Shown here piece after piece: positions 47,321-60,036 of a stretch of DNA of 64,000 bases. Below the pieces are notes generated by a model. The model did not search any database. It was given only the letters and a program-made list of their open reading frames with translations, and was not told where the DNA came from. How positions within the stretch are numbered: the first letter of the stretch is position 1; each line of letters opens with the position of its first letter. Origin of the DNA: Inia geoffrensis (Eukaryota; Chordata; Mammalia; Artiodactyla; Iniidae); assembly GCA_036417435.1 (NCBI GenBank), contig CM070899.1:152534237-152598236 (forward strand), read 5' to 3'. Both the position numbers and the translations under genes were made by a program.

Positions 47321-47433
47321 ATGTTGAAGCGGTACCCATGTCGGCAGTGTGAACAGTCCTTCCATACCCCCAACAGCCTGCGCAAACACATCCGCAACAA
47401 CCATGACACAGTAAAGAAAGTCTACACTTGTGG
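47321..47433 (+). CDS. ZNF592: ZNF592 coding exon 6 (residues 1017-1054)
   Basis: Opens in phase 0 after CCATAG with ATG (Met1017; I remember Thr here in human, which would be a simple ACG to ATG change). One typical finger lies at 1023-1044 (C1023, C1026, H1039, H1044). Closes at TGTGG|GTGAGT in phase 2 within Gly1054; C1053 is the first ligand of the next finger. Confidence 0.94.
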
Positions 47434-48103
47434 GTGAGTCCCTGGGGGCGGGAGCCAGGAGGCCTGAATTTATCAAGACTGTCCATAGTACCACGGGGGC
47501 TTTTCTCTGCTGTGAGATTAGGGCTCAAAGGCAAGAGATAAGCAGGTTTCTAACGGGAATATGCTGTGGCTAGGTCAGAAATGAGGGCATTCCAGAAATA
47601 AGCTTCTAGAGCCTGGTGGCTCTGGAGCCCTCCCCCTTCCCAACTCCCTAACCCCAGGCTGGCCTGCCAGTCAGCAGTGGAGGGCCCTGAGGTTTGAGAG
47701 GAGTGGTGGCAATGTGAGCATGTGTCCCGTTCGGCTGTGAGGCTTCAACACCATCTGTCCGAGGTTTAGGACAGGACAGGCCACTCTTTCAGGCTGACCA
47801 CTAGCCCAGCACTTGGGTCTCTGGACCCTGATACCAGAGAGTGGAGAGTGCAGTCATAGCTCAGGGCCAGTACAGATACTCGGATTTGCTGTTGTTGTCT
47901 GCCACCTTGGTTGGCTTGCTAGCTAGATTTCTCTGGGGAGTACCCAGCACCACCCAGCCAGCCTGAGGGCCTGCTCCAAACTCTCTCCCCGCTGGAGCCA
48001 GAAGCAGTTTTGCCTCCGTCTGCCTGCCTGCCAGACCTGCCTGGCCCCACTGGGCCCTGGAGCCTGTCATCTTACATGACCTCTTTCGGCTGTACTTTTG
48101 CAG

Positions 48104-48239
48104 GTATTGCACAGAGGACAGCCCCAGCTTTCCTCGGCCCTCCCTCCTGGAGAGCCACATCAGCCTTATGCATGGTATCAGAAACCCTGATTTGAGCCAG
48201 ACGTCCAAAGTCAGACCTTCGGGCGGACATTCCCCTCAG
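48104..48239 (+). CDS. ZNF592: ZNF592 coding exon 7 (residues 1054-1099)
   Basis: Opens after TTTTGCAG completing Gly1054 and closes at CCTCAG|GTGAGT in phase 0. It completes a longer-looped finger (C1053, C1056, H1072, H1077), split by the preceding intron after its first cysteine. A Ser/Thr/Lys linker follows. Confidence 0.95.
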
Positions 48240-49458
48240 GTGAGTGTGGGACCCCTGCCCACTGGAGCAGCTTGCCCAGTGCGGCTGGAGCTGGAGGGGC
48301 ACTAGGAAGGCTACAGGGAGCCCATTTGTCCTTGTGGCCATGGAGCAGCCAGCAGTGACAGCGTCCCTCAATGCGAGTCACTCTCTAGTCTTGTGTGACC
48401 TGCCTGGAGACTGCACACAAAGAAAGGACAGGAACAAAGACCCACGAGGCAGCCCATTGGCCGTTTTTTCTTTCTGTTTCCCTGTCACTGCGACCCCCTT
48501 CCTTGGGTGTATGCTGCATTCTGTGGCCATCGGAGTACTTTAACACATACCCTCCTGCTTCTGCCCTTCTGCAGTCCTAGGAGGCAGGGGTAGGCAGGGC
48601 TCACTTTAGGTGAGGGTGGCCATGCTTGGCTGAGTCACCTCCCCACCCCCACCCCCAGTTACAGAGGAGCCAGACCTAGACTCCTGCTCTCCTGGACCTT
48701 TGTCCTGTGGCCTCATTCCTATCTCATGCCCTAGTCCATTTCTGGTCAACTTCTGGAGCAGCCTCCTTGCAGTAGGGTCTTCCCACTCCACGGCGAGGGG
48801 CTGCTCCTCAGAGGGGCAGCATGTCTGGGAAACCGCCTGGATTTTCAGGAGTTTCTTTAATGGCTATTCAGAGAAGGGCCCTGGTCTGCAAAGGCCCTTT
48901 CACACACAGCAGGAAGGGTGTCAGTTGACATTTTGGCAACATCTGTCCATGATTAAAATGCATACCCTCCTTTCTCTGCCAAATGCATACATCCTCTGAT
49001 CTATCAATTCTGCTTCTAAGATTTATCTGTCAGATATCTTTGGCCTTGGGCATAAAGAAATGTGTCAATATATGTTTTTAAGTGAAAAAAGCAGGGTGAA
49101 GAAAAGTGTGCATGTAATGCTATCATTTCGTAAAAGGCAGTAGTTTTATTTCTGTGTACGGATAGAATATCTTTTGGAGGAGCCACGGAACCCAGGTAAT
49201 ATGGTGTTCTCTGGAGAGCAGGGCTGGGGAGCCGGGTAGGAGGGACTTAATCTTTTCTATACCCTTCCCATATCTTTGGAATGTTGTGCCACATGTATGT
49301 GTTACATTAAACAAACAAACATAAGAAACAAACCAAACCTAAACCAGAATTTAGGGCTGTGGTGAGCCTGGCCTGGGTGGTGATTCTGTGAGTCCTTGGG
49401 CTGCGTTTGTCATGTTCGGGGGGCTCATTTCTCGGGCTCACATCGTTTCCTCTTTCAG

Positions 49459-49959
49459 GTGAACCATCTGAAAAGACCAGTCAGCAGAGCAGGGGATACT
49501 CCAGACACCAGCAATGGCGCGACTGTCTCTTCCACCAAAAGGCACAAGTCCCTTTTCCAGTGTGCGAAATGTAGCTTTGCCACAGACTCAGGGCTCGAGT
49601 TTCAGAGCCACATACCTCAGCACCAGAAGGACAGCTCCACAGCCCAGTGTCTCCTCTGTGGCTTGTGCTACACCTCGGCCAGCTCCCTCAGCCGCCACCT
49701 CTTCATCGTCCACAAGGTGAGAGACCAGGAGGAGGAAGAGGCAGAGGCGGCAGAGCCAGAGGAGGGCTCTGGGGAGGAGGTGTCCGTGGAGACCAGGGAG
49801 AACGGACTGGAAGAGTGTGCCGAGGAGCCTCTGTTGGGTGACTCGGAGGCCAGGAGGTCACTGGGCCTGGCCCCTGATGAGGATGGTGCCCAAGATGCTC
49901 AGAGTCCACCACAGGCCTCTCAGGACCGGGACAGCCACACACCGTCCCCACAGGTGTGA
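49459..49959 (+). CDS. ZNF592: ZNF592 last coding exon (residues 1100-1265)
   Basis: Opens after TCTTTCAG in phase 0. A basic linker with KRHK at 1126-1129 could serve as a nuclear-localisation element. Two fingers lie at 1134-1154 (C1134, C1137, H1150, H1154) and 1163-1184 (C1163, C1166, H1179, H1184). The final 80 residues are strongly acidic (Glu runs near 1189-1205). The protein ends SPQV with TGA at 49957-49959, as in the human protein. Confidence 0.96.
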   Translation: MNHLKRPVSRAGDTPDTSNGATVSSTKRHKSLFQCAKCSFATDSGLEFQSHIPQHQKDSSTAQCLLCGLCYTSASSLSRHLFIVHKVRDQEEEEAEAAEPEEGSGEEVSVETRENGLEECAEEPLLGDSEARRSLGLAPDEDGAQDAQSPPQASQDRDSHTPSPQV

Positions 49960-50860
49960 CTGGAAGCTTTGCAGTGTGCAGTCGGGTGGTGCCGTGGTGC
50001 CCTCCACCTGCCACGCGGACAGTGGGAAAGAGAAGGCTCCACCGCGGTGTGAGTGTGGCTGGCTGGGCCCTGGAGCAGTGTCTGCCCTGAGCTGCTGGGG
50101 GCTGGGTGTCCCCCAGCCCCAGGAGATGGCGGGGTCATCCAGGACCCTCACAGCTCTGAATTTGCTTCTGTTATTTATGGCTTTGTGCTGCTTCCTGGTA
50201 CCCCAACTTTTGTCTGCGTCCTTCCAGCCCCAGGCTGCTTAAGTGGCCCAACCCCGATGCTGTCACCTCAGCTAGAAACCCCTCAGCAGCTGTGCTCTTC
50301 TGGGAGGCTCCCCGCTCGCTGCCTTCAGCCAGGGGCCTCCTGACAGCAGCTCTCTTTCTTGCCACTGGAGCCTGAGAAGGGGGATGAGGGTGCTGGCGCA
50401 GTCCCTTTCAGAGAGCTCGCCCAGCCTGGCTTGCAGAAGGCCCTTGGTCACCATGCCGTTCCTTTCTGTCTTCTCTGATTCGTTCCCCAGAAAAGAGTCC
50501 TGGAGAATTAATTAAATTCTCATTTAAGATGAGTCACACTGGCTCATCCTGTCTGTGTGGGGGGGAGAAACTTCTGCAGCACACCTCTGCCTGGAACCCG
50601 GGAGAGCAGGAAACGCAGCCAAGGCAGGCAGGCACCGAGAGGCAGGCCCCCTTCAGAAGGAGCTGTGCGTCCTTGTTCTGCTGCTGCTCTGCCTTTCCTG
50701 ACGAGCGGGGTTTGGGGCACAGAGACACTGGGATATTTGTACTCTTGCTCCTGTGCCATTAGAGAGGCTGCTGCCCCAGGCAGGCCAGCCCCTCCTCCTC
50801 TCGGCTGCACCCGTGTTGCTCAGACTATATTTCAAATAAAAAAATCTTCTTACCATGCAG
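49960..50860 (+). other. ZNF592: ZNF592 3' UTR (short form)
   Basis: About 900 bases after the stop, GC-rich at first, with no SINE or L1. It ends at the canonical poly(A) signal 50835-50840 and a downstream GT-rich stretch. Longer 3'-UTR forms ending further right cannot be excluded from sequence alone. Confidence 0.7.
50835..50840 (+). terminator. ZNF592: Poly(A) signal AATAAA of ZNF592
   Basis: AATAAA in 'tttcaaataaaaaaatcttc', followed about 25 bases later by a G/T-rich element ('aggtaggctcttgtatt'). Cleavage is expected around 50855-50862. Confidence 0.75.
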
Positions 50861-52188
50861 GTAGGCTCTTGTATTCCTCTTCCAGTGAGCCTGGCCCTAC
50901 CCTACTCCACCTAAGACTTCCCTCATTGTCCCATCTCTGAGGGAGAACAGTGTTTCCTCCTGCCCAAGGACGGTCCTCTCTAGATTTTGGAGCTGTGGTG
51001 TGGAAACCAGGAGCTCAGTACTTCTGAAGGGGTGAGGGGAGGGTCTTATGCTGGTCAAGAGTCACCTCCAAGTTCTCCCCTGAGCTAGCAGCCTTGGTTT
51101 TTAGGGCCTATTGAAATTTTCCTGGGCACCTCCATCTTTCCTACAAATGGTTTTTCAAACTAAGAGAACACTTTACTGGTGGGAGGAGGGAGAGGGATAG
51201 AAGGGAGGAATTCTGTACTTTTCTTGCACTGTTCAAGAGGCCTTGATATCACCCCTACCACAGGGAACTCGGGTGTGGCAGAATTGGGATTAGACGTGGG
51301 TGGCTGGGCTGTCTTTCCTCTGATCGTAGAGTTAGGACCTGACCTAGCACAAGGAGCCGGCTGTGCGGAGGTGTCCTCTGACCTCTGCTCTGAGTAGCTG
51401 CTGCAGCCCTGCATGGGTGGGATGTGGGACTGGGCCCGGCAGGATCTAGTGCAGCAAAGGGAAGTGGGTGCTGACTGCATTCTTAGAGGCGATCCTTCAA
51501 GGAAGACATTGAATATCAATGATAAATTATTAAGTCAGGTAAATATGCCTGACCTTTTCACAATTGAAAAAAAAATTTCTTCCTCTATCAAATGCCAGAT
51601 TTTTAGTGGAAATGCTAATGGCATTGGGAAAGGTTAGCGCTTGTTTCAGTTTCAGAGAAACAGTGCTTTTTAATGATTGCCATACCTGGCAAGGCCACCA
51701 TGTCCCTGCTTCCCAAGCAGGCAGCGAGGGCAAACCGGGCCTGGTTGCGGCTGCATGCAGAGCCAGAGCTGGCCCCGACTCGGCTGTCATCCCTTCCTAA
51801 TTCCAGTTGCAGGGTGCCTACCCTGCACCCGGGACCCTTCACAGGAACAGATTATAGAGGAGGCTGATAGAAGCATTTGAAATGGTTGGCCGAACCACTT
51901 TCAGAGACAGTATAGCTGGAGCTGGGGGAGAGGAGGTGGTGAAATCACAGGTTTGACCTGTCCTGACCTCAGATCTATCTCCTTCCTGGGAATGGTATGG
52001 AGTGGAAAGAATGTCGAGCCACTCACCAAGAAACCTGGGTCACAGCCTGGGTTCTGCCCTCAACCAGCTCTTAACAAACCCTCTTAACTTCACCAGCCCC
52101 TCCCCTTCAAGATAGACCTAGTATTTCCCATCCAACTCGATTCACAGGCTTTTGTGAGGTAATAAGTATGGAAGCATTTTCTAGTTTG

Positions 52189-52243
52189 TGAAACACTATC
52201 AATGTTAGGGGTTATTGACTATGAAACACTATCAATGTCAGGG
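52189..52243 (+). repeat. 22-base direct repeat, 33-base spacing
   Basis: TGAAACACTATCAATGT plus AGGG-type ends at 52189-52210 and again at 52222-52243, differing at one base (T/C). A local duplication within or beside a MIR-type element. Confidence 0.85.
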
Positions 52244-52329
52244 TGGAGTGTACCTTGCCAGCTATTCAGACTTGATGCTGATGGTCAGTTATGATTGGTC
52301 TGGGACATCTCTCCACTGTTCAGTAAGAG

Positions 52330-52525
52330 TGATGATTAACAGCACTTTAAGTCCTGCTTGTGGGCCCAGCATCTTTCTAAAAACACTTTGCAGTGCTTCT
52401 CACTTTGTCCTCACAGTGATCTCACAGTTACCCTCCATTTTACAGAGGAGAAAACCGAGGCTCAGAGAGGTTAAATAAGTTGCTGGGTGACCTTGTAAGT
52501 CAAGCCCATCTGGTTCTAAAGTCCA
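52330..52525 (+). repeat. MIR SINE, sense
   Basis: 'ccattttacagaggagaaaa', 'gaggctcagagaggttaaat' and the preceding text match MIR. Confidence 0.75.
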
Positions 52526-53289
52526 TGATGTCAGCTGCTGTGTTGCCTTAGTGACCTGGCTACTTTGGCTGGCTGCCAGCTTATCAACAGTTTGCAGCCA
52601 TCCAGACAACTGCTTTCCTACCTCCCCTGCAGTTGGGGTGCCCCACTGAGCACCAGGTTCTCTTTGGAGTCAGTCTGTGCCTTTTCACCCCAAGGAGGGC
52701 CCTGTGCATCACATTTGCTTGTGGCGTTCTGAAGCACATGCAGTGTCTCTGTGACCTTTCATTCTCATTGGGATTTATCTTGCCATTTGAAGATCATTAT
52801 TTTGGTGAGGCTATTCCAGAAAAAGTGGCCCAACCCTCACAGGGAACTTGGTTCCCTCAGGGTCCAATATCTTCTGATCTTTTTTTTTTAAAGATGTTTT
52901 AAAATAGTTGTGCTATCATTTGTTATCAGAAAATGCTTGCTGTAACAAGCACTTATCTGCTGGAGTGAATGCTCTACTGATCAAGTTAAACAGATAAGAT
53001 CCCCACCCTTGTAGAAACTACAATTTAATACACTCGAAGGCTTGACAAATGACTAGTATTTATTTTCCAACTCCTTTATCTCTGTAAAATGATATGCCGA
53101 ATTACTATAAGCTAATTGGTGTAGAAAGAGCTCTTCCCTTAACTTATGTAAACAGCCTGGCTTTTGAAAACAGCTGTGGTTCAGCAAGTTCAACACACTT
53201 TGCCTTCCCTGAGACTGCAGAAAAACCCCTCTGCCTGCCCTGGTCATCATTGTGTATTCAGCTCTGGGCATACTTTCTTTTACTTGTTT

Positions 53290-53640
53290 TTAATTTTTTT
53301 TTTCATTTTTTGAAAAAATTAATACACATACATGGTAAGACATCCAAACAATGCAAAAAGAGAATACAATGAAAAGTAAGCTTCCCAATGGAGGTCAGCC
53401 TTCAGTTCCACATCCCCCTCTCCAGAATTAATCACTGTTTCTATATCTTATGTATCCTTCCTGAGCAATTCTATGCATTTACAAGTTTTTAAATATGTAT
53501 ATTTATATATCTATTTTTAATACAAATGGTAGCATTCTATACACACAGTGTTCTGAAGCTTGCTTTTTTTTCCACTTATATAATGGAGATTGTTCTGAAT
53601 TCATCCAGTGGGTCAGTCTAATTCATTAAAAGCTCATAGT
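53290..53640. repeat. Old L1-like repeat
   Basis: 'acacatacatggtaagacat', 'tctccagaattaatcactgt' and 'acaaatggtagcattctata' form a familiar old-LINE 3' pattern. Family uncertain. Confidence 0.4.
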
Positions 53641-53978
53641 ACAGTTCCTTGTATACACTAGTGGTTCAAAGAATGTTTGAATGACTGAATTAATGCATGT
53701 ATGTGTGACTGAAAGAATCTGATTCAACCGGTAGCTACAAAGTTCTCTCAGGGTCTGATCTGAGACAGAATCTTCTGGATTGTGGAACATTTCTCCCTGT
53801 CTTTTCCAGGGGATTCAGGCTGTTGTCCAAAGCCTGACCTTTTCCACCAACAATTGCCACAGCAGTCTTAGAAACCGGGAGCCTTCAGTCCCTCTGGAGG
53901 AAAGAGCAGACTAAGACTCAAGTCCCAGTATGGGTTTGTTTTTTTGTCTTAGGTCTCTATTTAAAATGCTTTTTTCTT

Positions 53979-54100
53979 GGGGAATTCCCTGGTCATCCAG
54001 TGGTTAGGGCTCCGTGCTTCCACTACAGGGGTCTGGGTTTGATCCCTGGTTGGGGAACTAAGATCCTGCAAGCCGCGCGGTACGGCTGAAAAAAAAAAAA
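53979..54100 (+). mobile_element. Short CHR-1-like SINE, sense
   Basis: 'gggaattccctggtcatcca' to 'gcgcggtacggctg' plus A run. A T-rich duplication CTTTTTTCTT (53969-53978) recurs near 54105. Confidence 0.9.
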
Positions 54101-54269
54101 CCACCTTTTTCTTATTGGAAAATGATATAGCATTATTAGAGAAATAAAAAACATGCATATTTATAATCCCATCTTTGCAGTTGTTTTCATTTTTGCATAT
54201 CATTTTCCAGTCCTTGTTCTGTTCACAGCTGAGTTTATGGTATAATTATGATAATAACAGTGGTTAACA

Positions 54270-54460
54270 TCAAACATTTCTATATGACAGACATTATTCT
54301 CACACTCCTTCTCCTGTTTAGTCTCATAACAAGCTTATGAGATAAATATCAATACTCCTATTATTCTTTTGGAGGTTCAGAGTGGTTGACCCTAAGGTCA
54401 TGGAACTAGTAAGGGGCAGATCTGAGATTCCTCAGGTGTGACCAGCACTGCACTGCCTCT
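54270..54460 (+). repeat. MIR SINE, sense
   Basis: 'ctataTgacagacattattct' region, 'ataacaagcttatgagataa' and 'ggtcatggaactagtaaggg' follow the MIR order. Decayed. Confidence 0.65.
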
Positions 54461-55195
54461 GATTTTGTATCCTACTTTTTTCTACTTAACATTATGTCTG
54501 GACATTTTCCCTGTTTCTACATAGCCTTGAGAATAAACTCGCTGGCAGTGTAATAGAATGAAGAAATCCAGTGACTAGAAATCAAGAGCCCTAGGTTCCA
54601 GTCTGGATTCTGTAACTAAGTCATTTGATCTCTCTTGGCCTCAGTTCTTGCATCTGTCAAATTGGGGGGGGTGGGCGCGGGAGTTTGAAATTCCTGGGGA
54701 TCTAGAATTGAGCCTGGTTAGATTTTATCTTCTTGATCCTGTATATATTTATGTAAAAATAGAGGGGACTTTCCTAAAGACAAGATCTCTTATTGAATTT
54801 CTTCCTTTGTTTAATTGTTTTATTTATTTATTGACTTTTGGCCTAGATATATACAAAAATGGAAGACCCACCCCCACTGGCCCCCCTCCCCCAAGGCAAT
54901 ATCACTTTTATTTGCATTTATTTATATTTAAATTTGCATCAGATTTCTGCTTTTTCAATTAGAATTCTAGTTCTTTTATGAGTAACTATTTCTTTTGGCT
55001 TTTGTCAAGCCTTTCCAAGTTTGAACTGTTTATTTTGTTAATTCCAAAGCATCTTCATATTCTTCTATTTCCCAGGTATCTATTCATTAGAGACCTAGGT
55101 CCCGATGAATTCTTGAACTAGCTCATTGTGTCATGTATTGGCCTTTTAACATGCTCTTATTTTTTATAATATTTACTATTATTTGCAAATTGAAA

Positions 55196-55229
55196 TTGAG
55201 TTTTCAGTGCATGAATACTGAAAACTCAA
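55196..55229. repeat. Perfect 13-bp inverted repeat (hairpin)
   Basis: TTGAGTTTTCAGT at 55196-55208 and its exact reverse complement at 55217-55229, with an 8-base loop GCATGAAT. It lies in AT-rich intergenic DNA; not part of a repeat I recognise. Confidence 0.9.
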
Positions 55230-58200
55230 CAAATGGGTAATTGATTGTATGGAAAATGTGTCAAAAGGATACGATAAAGCCATTTAAGTCAATTCTAACT
55301 GGGAAAAGCCTCCGCCGTAGTGAGTGCTCATGTGACAGTGGGTCAGTAGCACCATCTTATTTCATGGATGGGCATGGTATTATTTATAGATGGATAGATA
55401 TAAATAGACTAAAGTCTACTAGATATTACTTGTAAAACTTAATCCCATAGTCTTTGCCTCTATTTTCTGTGAAAACGGAGAAAGTTGATTATATCTTTGA
55501 TGCTTGAAGTGAGTAACTTAGCTGCTCTTTGATATTTTAAACTAGGATCTCCACTGTTTCCAGGCCTCCCTTTTCAGTCATAGCCCAGGGCACACTGTAT
55601 ACAGTTCCTATTTTCCTCCGGGGTTTTCTAGTCCTTAGACCAATTTTGCCCTAAGACCCATTGTGCGTATAGACAAGGCTGCATATTTTTGGTATCTGAG
55701 GAGGAAGGTGAGTTCTGCTTTCTAAGAAGCTCTTTGCCTGAGAAGGAGGTGTCACATTTCTACCCTCGGCTGGATCTGAGGAGGGTTTTGAATATGATTT
55801 TTAAATGGGGAAAAGGAGAACATGAGGTGAGGGGAGTGGGGAGGTGATGGGGAGGAAAGGCACAGAAAGTTGTGAAGGAGCAGGCAGGAGAGTTAGAACA
55901 GGCGGAGAGTTTAGAACCTGGAAATAACACTTGCCTTTTAGGACGGGTGGTGATGGTGGTGGTGGGGTTAGAAAGTAGGAGTAGCTGATTAGGAGGGCAG
56001 GTGCTAGCAAAAATGGAGGCAGTGGCTTGGTTTGTCAATGGCATCCCTTGGGTGGAGCAGTAATTGCAGCAACTGTTGCCAGGAGGTATTGACATGTTTT
56101 AAAGAATGAGAAGATATAGCTGTTGTGGAAAAGGAGGGCCGGCTGAGATACAGAAGGGCCCTTAAAAAAAGACTTGGAAGGAAGGAAAAGGACCAGTTCA
56201 CTCTGCAAGAAGACCCGGAGAGGCCTGGGCTGGGATGGTGTCTTTCTAAGAATGTGGAGTTTGTGTCCTGGGCCTGACCACCTAATTGCTACCCCCTGAC
56301 CACAGAGTCACCCTCTCATGTAATGGTGACTTTATTCTGGAAAGGACCTACATCTGGGCAGAAATTCCTGGCCCCTCTAATCGGATGTTGAATCAGAACA
56401 GATGGACTGGGGAGGGCACCTGGCTAGGGCAGCTCTACACTTGAGTCCCAAATTCCCTGTCCAATCAAACCAGAATCAGGAGTGGCTTCTTGTTGCCAGT
56501 AATTCTTTAATTGGTGTCCACTTACCCCAGCACAGCTGTGGCCACATCTCCAATCCCTGGAGTTCCAGAGTGGCCAGCTCATCCCAGAGCAGCAGGACCT
56601 AGAGTCTCCACCCTCCAGGATTAGGGACTCAGCTGCCTTGAGCTGGGAGCTGTGGGAGCTCTCGGAGGGAGGTCAGACAAGCAGTCTAGAGCACTGCAGA
56701 TTGGCTGGCAGGAAGGGCAGCTTGCAGCAGAAGGGCAGAAGTTTCCTACAGGAGGGCAGGGCCAGCAGAAATCTAGGGCTTTGTTGAGCTCAGGGCTGAG
56801 ACCTTTAAAACGAGTGGAATCAAGAGAAGGAAAAATAGAGCAAACTGGGGGGATGGACACGTGTTTGATTAACTTGCTATGCTACTAATGACTTGCACTG
56901 AGATGGGCCATAGGTCTGGGGAGCTTTGATAACTGGTGTGGAAGCTGATGATGCTTCATAAGGAAGGTGTCACTGACCTCTGACCTCAATTCCTGTGCCA
57001 AAGCTTGTGGAAAAGGGTACTTCAGCCTGAGTCCACATAGGTGCCAGAAAACCAAAATAAGATCTTGAAAGTCTACTGACCAGAGTGAGGCTGATGATAG
57101 TTGTACTTTCCCTTGAAGAGCTCACCTGTGAAGTGTGACATTCATGGCACAGTAGCTTAAGGTGGACATTGGCAAAGTGGACATGTTCAGAGGGGACCAT
57201 CCAGCTTGGTGCGGGACCCTCAGTGCCATTTCACTCAACGCGCTCTTGAAGGAACTTGAGGTTTCATCAAGAAAAGAGATGTTTCATGATCACTTTTTTC
57301 ATACCTTTGCAGGGCTATTATATCAAAAAGGAGTCTAGATTTCCTCTGTGTGGCCTCAGAAGGCAGAACAGAATTAGACTCCATAAAAGGAAGATCCTCC
57401 TAAAAGTAAAATGGGCCACCTGGAGGAGTAGCATATTTCTAATCCCTGGAGATGTCCATACACAGGCTGGGGGGACCCCCAACAGAAGTGTCCTAGAGAG
57501 TGCTGAGGCTTCACAGTGGCAGGACAAGGCTAGAGGTAGAGGCCAAGTTCTCTCCCTGCCAACCCTGAGTGGTCCCTGTCCCCATTTCCTCCCCTCCTCA
57601 CAGCTGCGGCCACATGTGCTTCCACTCAGACTTCTTCCTACCCCCGGCCAGGAACCTCTTCTGACCCCTAGGAGCTCCATGGTGACACTCAGACAGTGGC
57701 ATCTGGCCACTCTTGTTGGGCAGGCCTGGCTCTGACGTCGGCTTCGGCTCTGGTCGTGGGGACGCTTTGCTCTGTTCAGGAGGCCAAAGTTTGCACTTTA
57801 TCACCCAATTCTGGTAACCCGTTACTGCTTGAAAACGTGACTGGTTTCCTTTGATCTCTTTTGAGAAGTAAAGGTAGTAAAGGGAAGTGAAAGATAAGGT
57901 AAATATTTCAGGGAAAACAAACATGTGATCATCCTCACAGGTTGTGAGGAAGGAGGCCAGGCAGGGGAGGACAGGAAGAGCTGATAGAGCAGAAGTTTGA
58001 GCGCCTTGGAAGGAACAGTATACATTTTGAAGCAGAGGTTAGTGCAACTCAGGAATGATACAGATGGCCTGTCCTCCTTCAAAGTGGAAGTTCTCACCAG
58101 CGGTCTCACTTTTCCCTGTATTTTGAAGGAATATAGTTGACCACTGCAAGCGAGGAAGGCGAGGGGAGGTTGGAATCTTGTTTGGAACAGTTGCTATAGG

Positions 58201-59359
58201 GAAAGGAAAAGGTCAGACTGGGGAAACGTAAAAGGATTGCCAAGCTGCCTGAGATCGGACTCTGGTTGGAAACCAGAAATGTTGGCCAGCCTCAGAGCCA
58301 GAAGCCCACAGCCAGACTCCAGGTTATGAACCAGCAAGGCAAACTTAGTAGAAGGTCAAGGGGCAAGTGAAATGAGATCCCTGAGGAAAGAATAGTTGTA
58401 GTTGAAGTTACTGTCCACTCTGCACTGTGTCTGTGTGTGGATGGGGATGGGTTGGGCATCATAAAGTCAGGAAGGAACTCACGAGCGGAGAAGTTATGGG
58501 GGAGTTGGAGTCTGGAGTTGCCCTAGAGCTGAAGGCAGGCTTGGTACATGGAAGGATAACAGGATGGCATTTTAGAGGTGGGGAAATTCCTCTGACGAGG
58601 TTCAAGTGGTGGACATTTGATTGGGTTGCTAAAGGGAGGGGCGGGTGAAGGTCTCTGAGAGGATGAAGTCAATGGACCTGCTGCCAGGTTGTTGGCTGAG
58701 TTATTAGAGAGGCAGGGGACCAGAGCCTGCTACATGGTGGCACTCAGTGTGAGGTGGCCTGAATTTAATAAGTTCAGGTAGAAGATGATGAGAAATGTGG
58801 AATGGTGTCCTGATAGCTGATAAATATGAGGTAACGTATGCCCTTGGCCAGTGCTTCAAAGGAGGGTGGATTGTTCCCTTGGAATTTTGTTAGTATTAGA
58901 AGAGGGAGAGCTGAGTAGGAAGGGCAGGGATGGGACTAATTCAAAATAAAAGTCATGTTCAAACTCATCCAGACCTTGATGAGAGGAGCTAATGTAGTTG
59001 AGTCGGAATGTCCTGGGAGACCCCGTCGTAGTCTGAGAGTAGCTTCCCTTGTTACACTGAGCTAAGGATGTTAATTAACAGTAGCCCAAGATTTTCTTAC
59101 CACGGGCACCCAGTTTACTCTGGGGCCCCAGGAAGTTCGAAACAATCGGGAGAGGGGATCCTGGCACCAGTAGCAAGTTCCTACAACGCTTCATCAGTAC
59201 TCCTATTTAATAGCAAACACTGACTGCCTTGTATTATGGTTATTTCCAAACACAGAACCACAGCACGCGCTCCTCTGTGCTCTCATGTGCAAACCTCTAT
59301 TAGAGGATTGATGGCGATTCTGTTTTAATTTTCTGTCTTTCTTTCAGGCTTGAGAGGTT

Positions 59360-59640
59360 CTCAAGGGTAGAGACTATAACATTCATTTCTGCACCCTCAG
59401 TACCGCCATAATGCCTGGCGTGTAGTAGTCAGCAGTGAGACTTAGTAAATACTTGCTGAATCAACAGCTATGACCTTCAGGATCATAAAGGATCATGACC
59501 TCACTCCTGTTAACAAAAGAGAAAGATAAAGCTCAGGGATGGTGAACCACTCGCCCAAGGTCACACAGCCACTCAGTGGAAGAGCAGGATTACAACCTGA
59601 GTCTCTGGATTTCTAGCCTAGTTCTTGTTAAACAACACTT
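59360..59640 (+). repeat. L2 3' terminus followed by MIR fragment, sense
   Basis: 'agggtagagactataacatt' to 'ttgctgaatcaac' is L2-like. From about 59520 'aagctcagggatggtgaacc' and 'gcccaaggtcacacagccac' are MIR. Confidence 0.6.
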
Positions 59641-60036
59641 TACATATCCTCTATCTCCTGCTAGGCAGTGAATCCAGGAAAGAGACTGTGCCTTTTCCAT
59701 CTCTCCATCCTTGAATGCCTTGACACACCATACTCAAATGTGCCCGTATCATCATGAAAGTCTGCTTGTTAAATTGGCATATAGCAAGAAGCTGGGAAGG
59801 ACAGATTATACAATGGATGACAGGAGCAGAATTCAAAAAGAGATAAGAAGGAAAGGGAACATGTGATGAAGAACATGAGATTTAACTTTTAAAAATAAAA
59901 GGTGAAAGTTTGCACTTAGGATAAAAAAAGACTTTACAAGCAGGAGTGGGAAAGACTTAGAGGAACAGTGGTTCATGTTGAAAATTTACAGGCTCGGGAT
60001 CAGTGAAATAATTTGGCTGCCAAAAAAGTTGTTGCT

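Larger units (their letters stand above)
22098..50860 (+). other. ZNF592: ZNF592 transcription unit (coding part to poly(A) site)
   Basis: ZNF592 encodes a nuclear multi-C2H2 zinc-finger protein, a paralogue of ZNF687 and ZNF532; these associate with ZMYND8 in a chromatin-bound co-regulator module (known from human work). Here eight coding exons (22117-24360, 39921-40099, 46077-46253, 46533-46692, 46806-47093, 47321-47433, 48104-48239, 49459-49959) join in frame to 3798 bases, 1265 residues plus stop; the human protein is about 1267. All introns are GT-AG, with lengths of 15560, 5977, 279, 113, 227, 670 and 1219. I count 13 C2H2 fingers and one degenerate one. No frameshift or internal stop is seen, so the gene looks functional. 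The upstream 5'-UTR exons and promoter are outside the window or unrecognised. The next gene, ALPK3, follows 12 kb downstream on the same strand. Confidence 0.95.

Noticed and set aside
46644..47327. 227-codon ORF treated as a separate gene
   Set aside because: Its middle is the fifth coding exon of ZNF592; the rest is translation of flanking introns.
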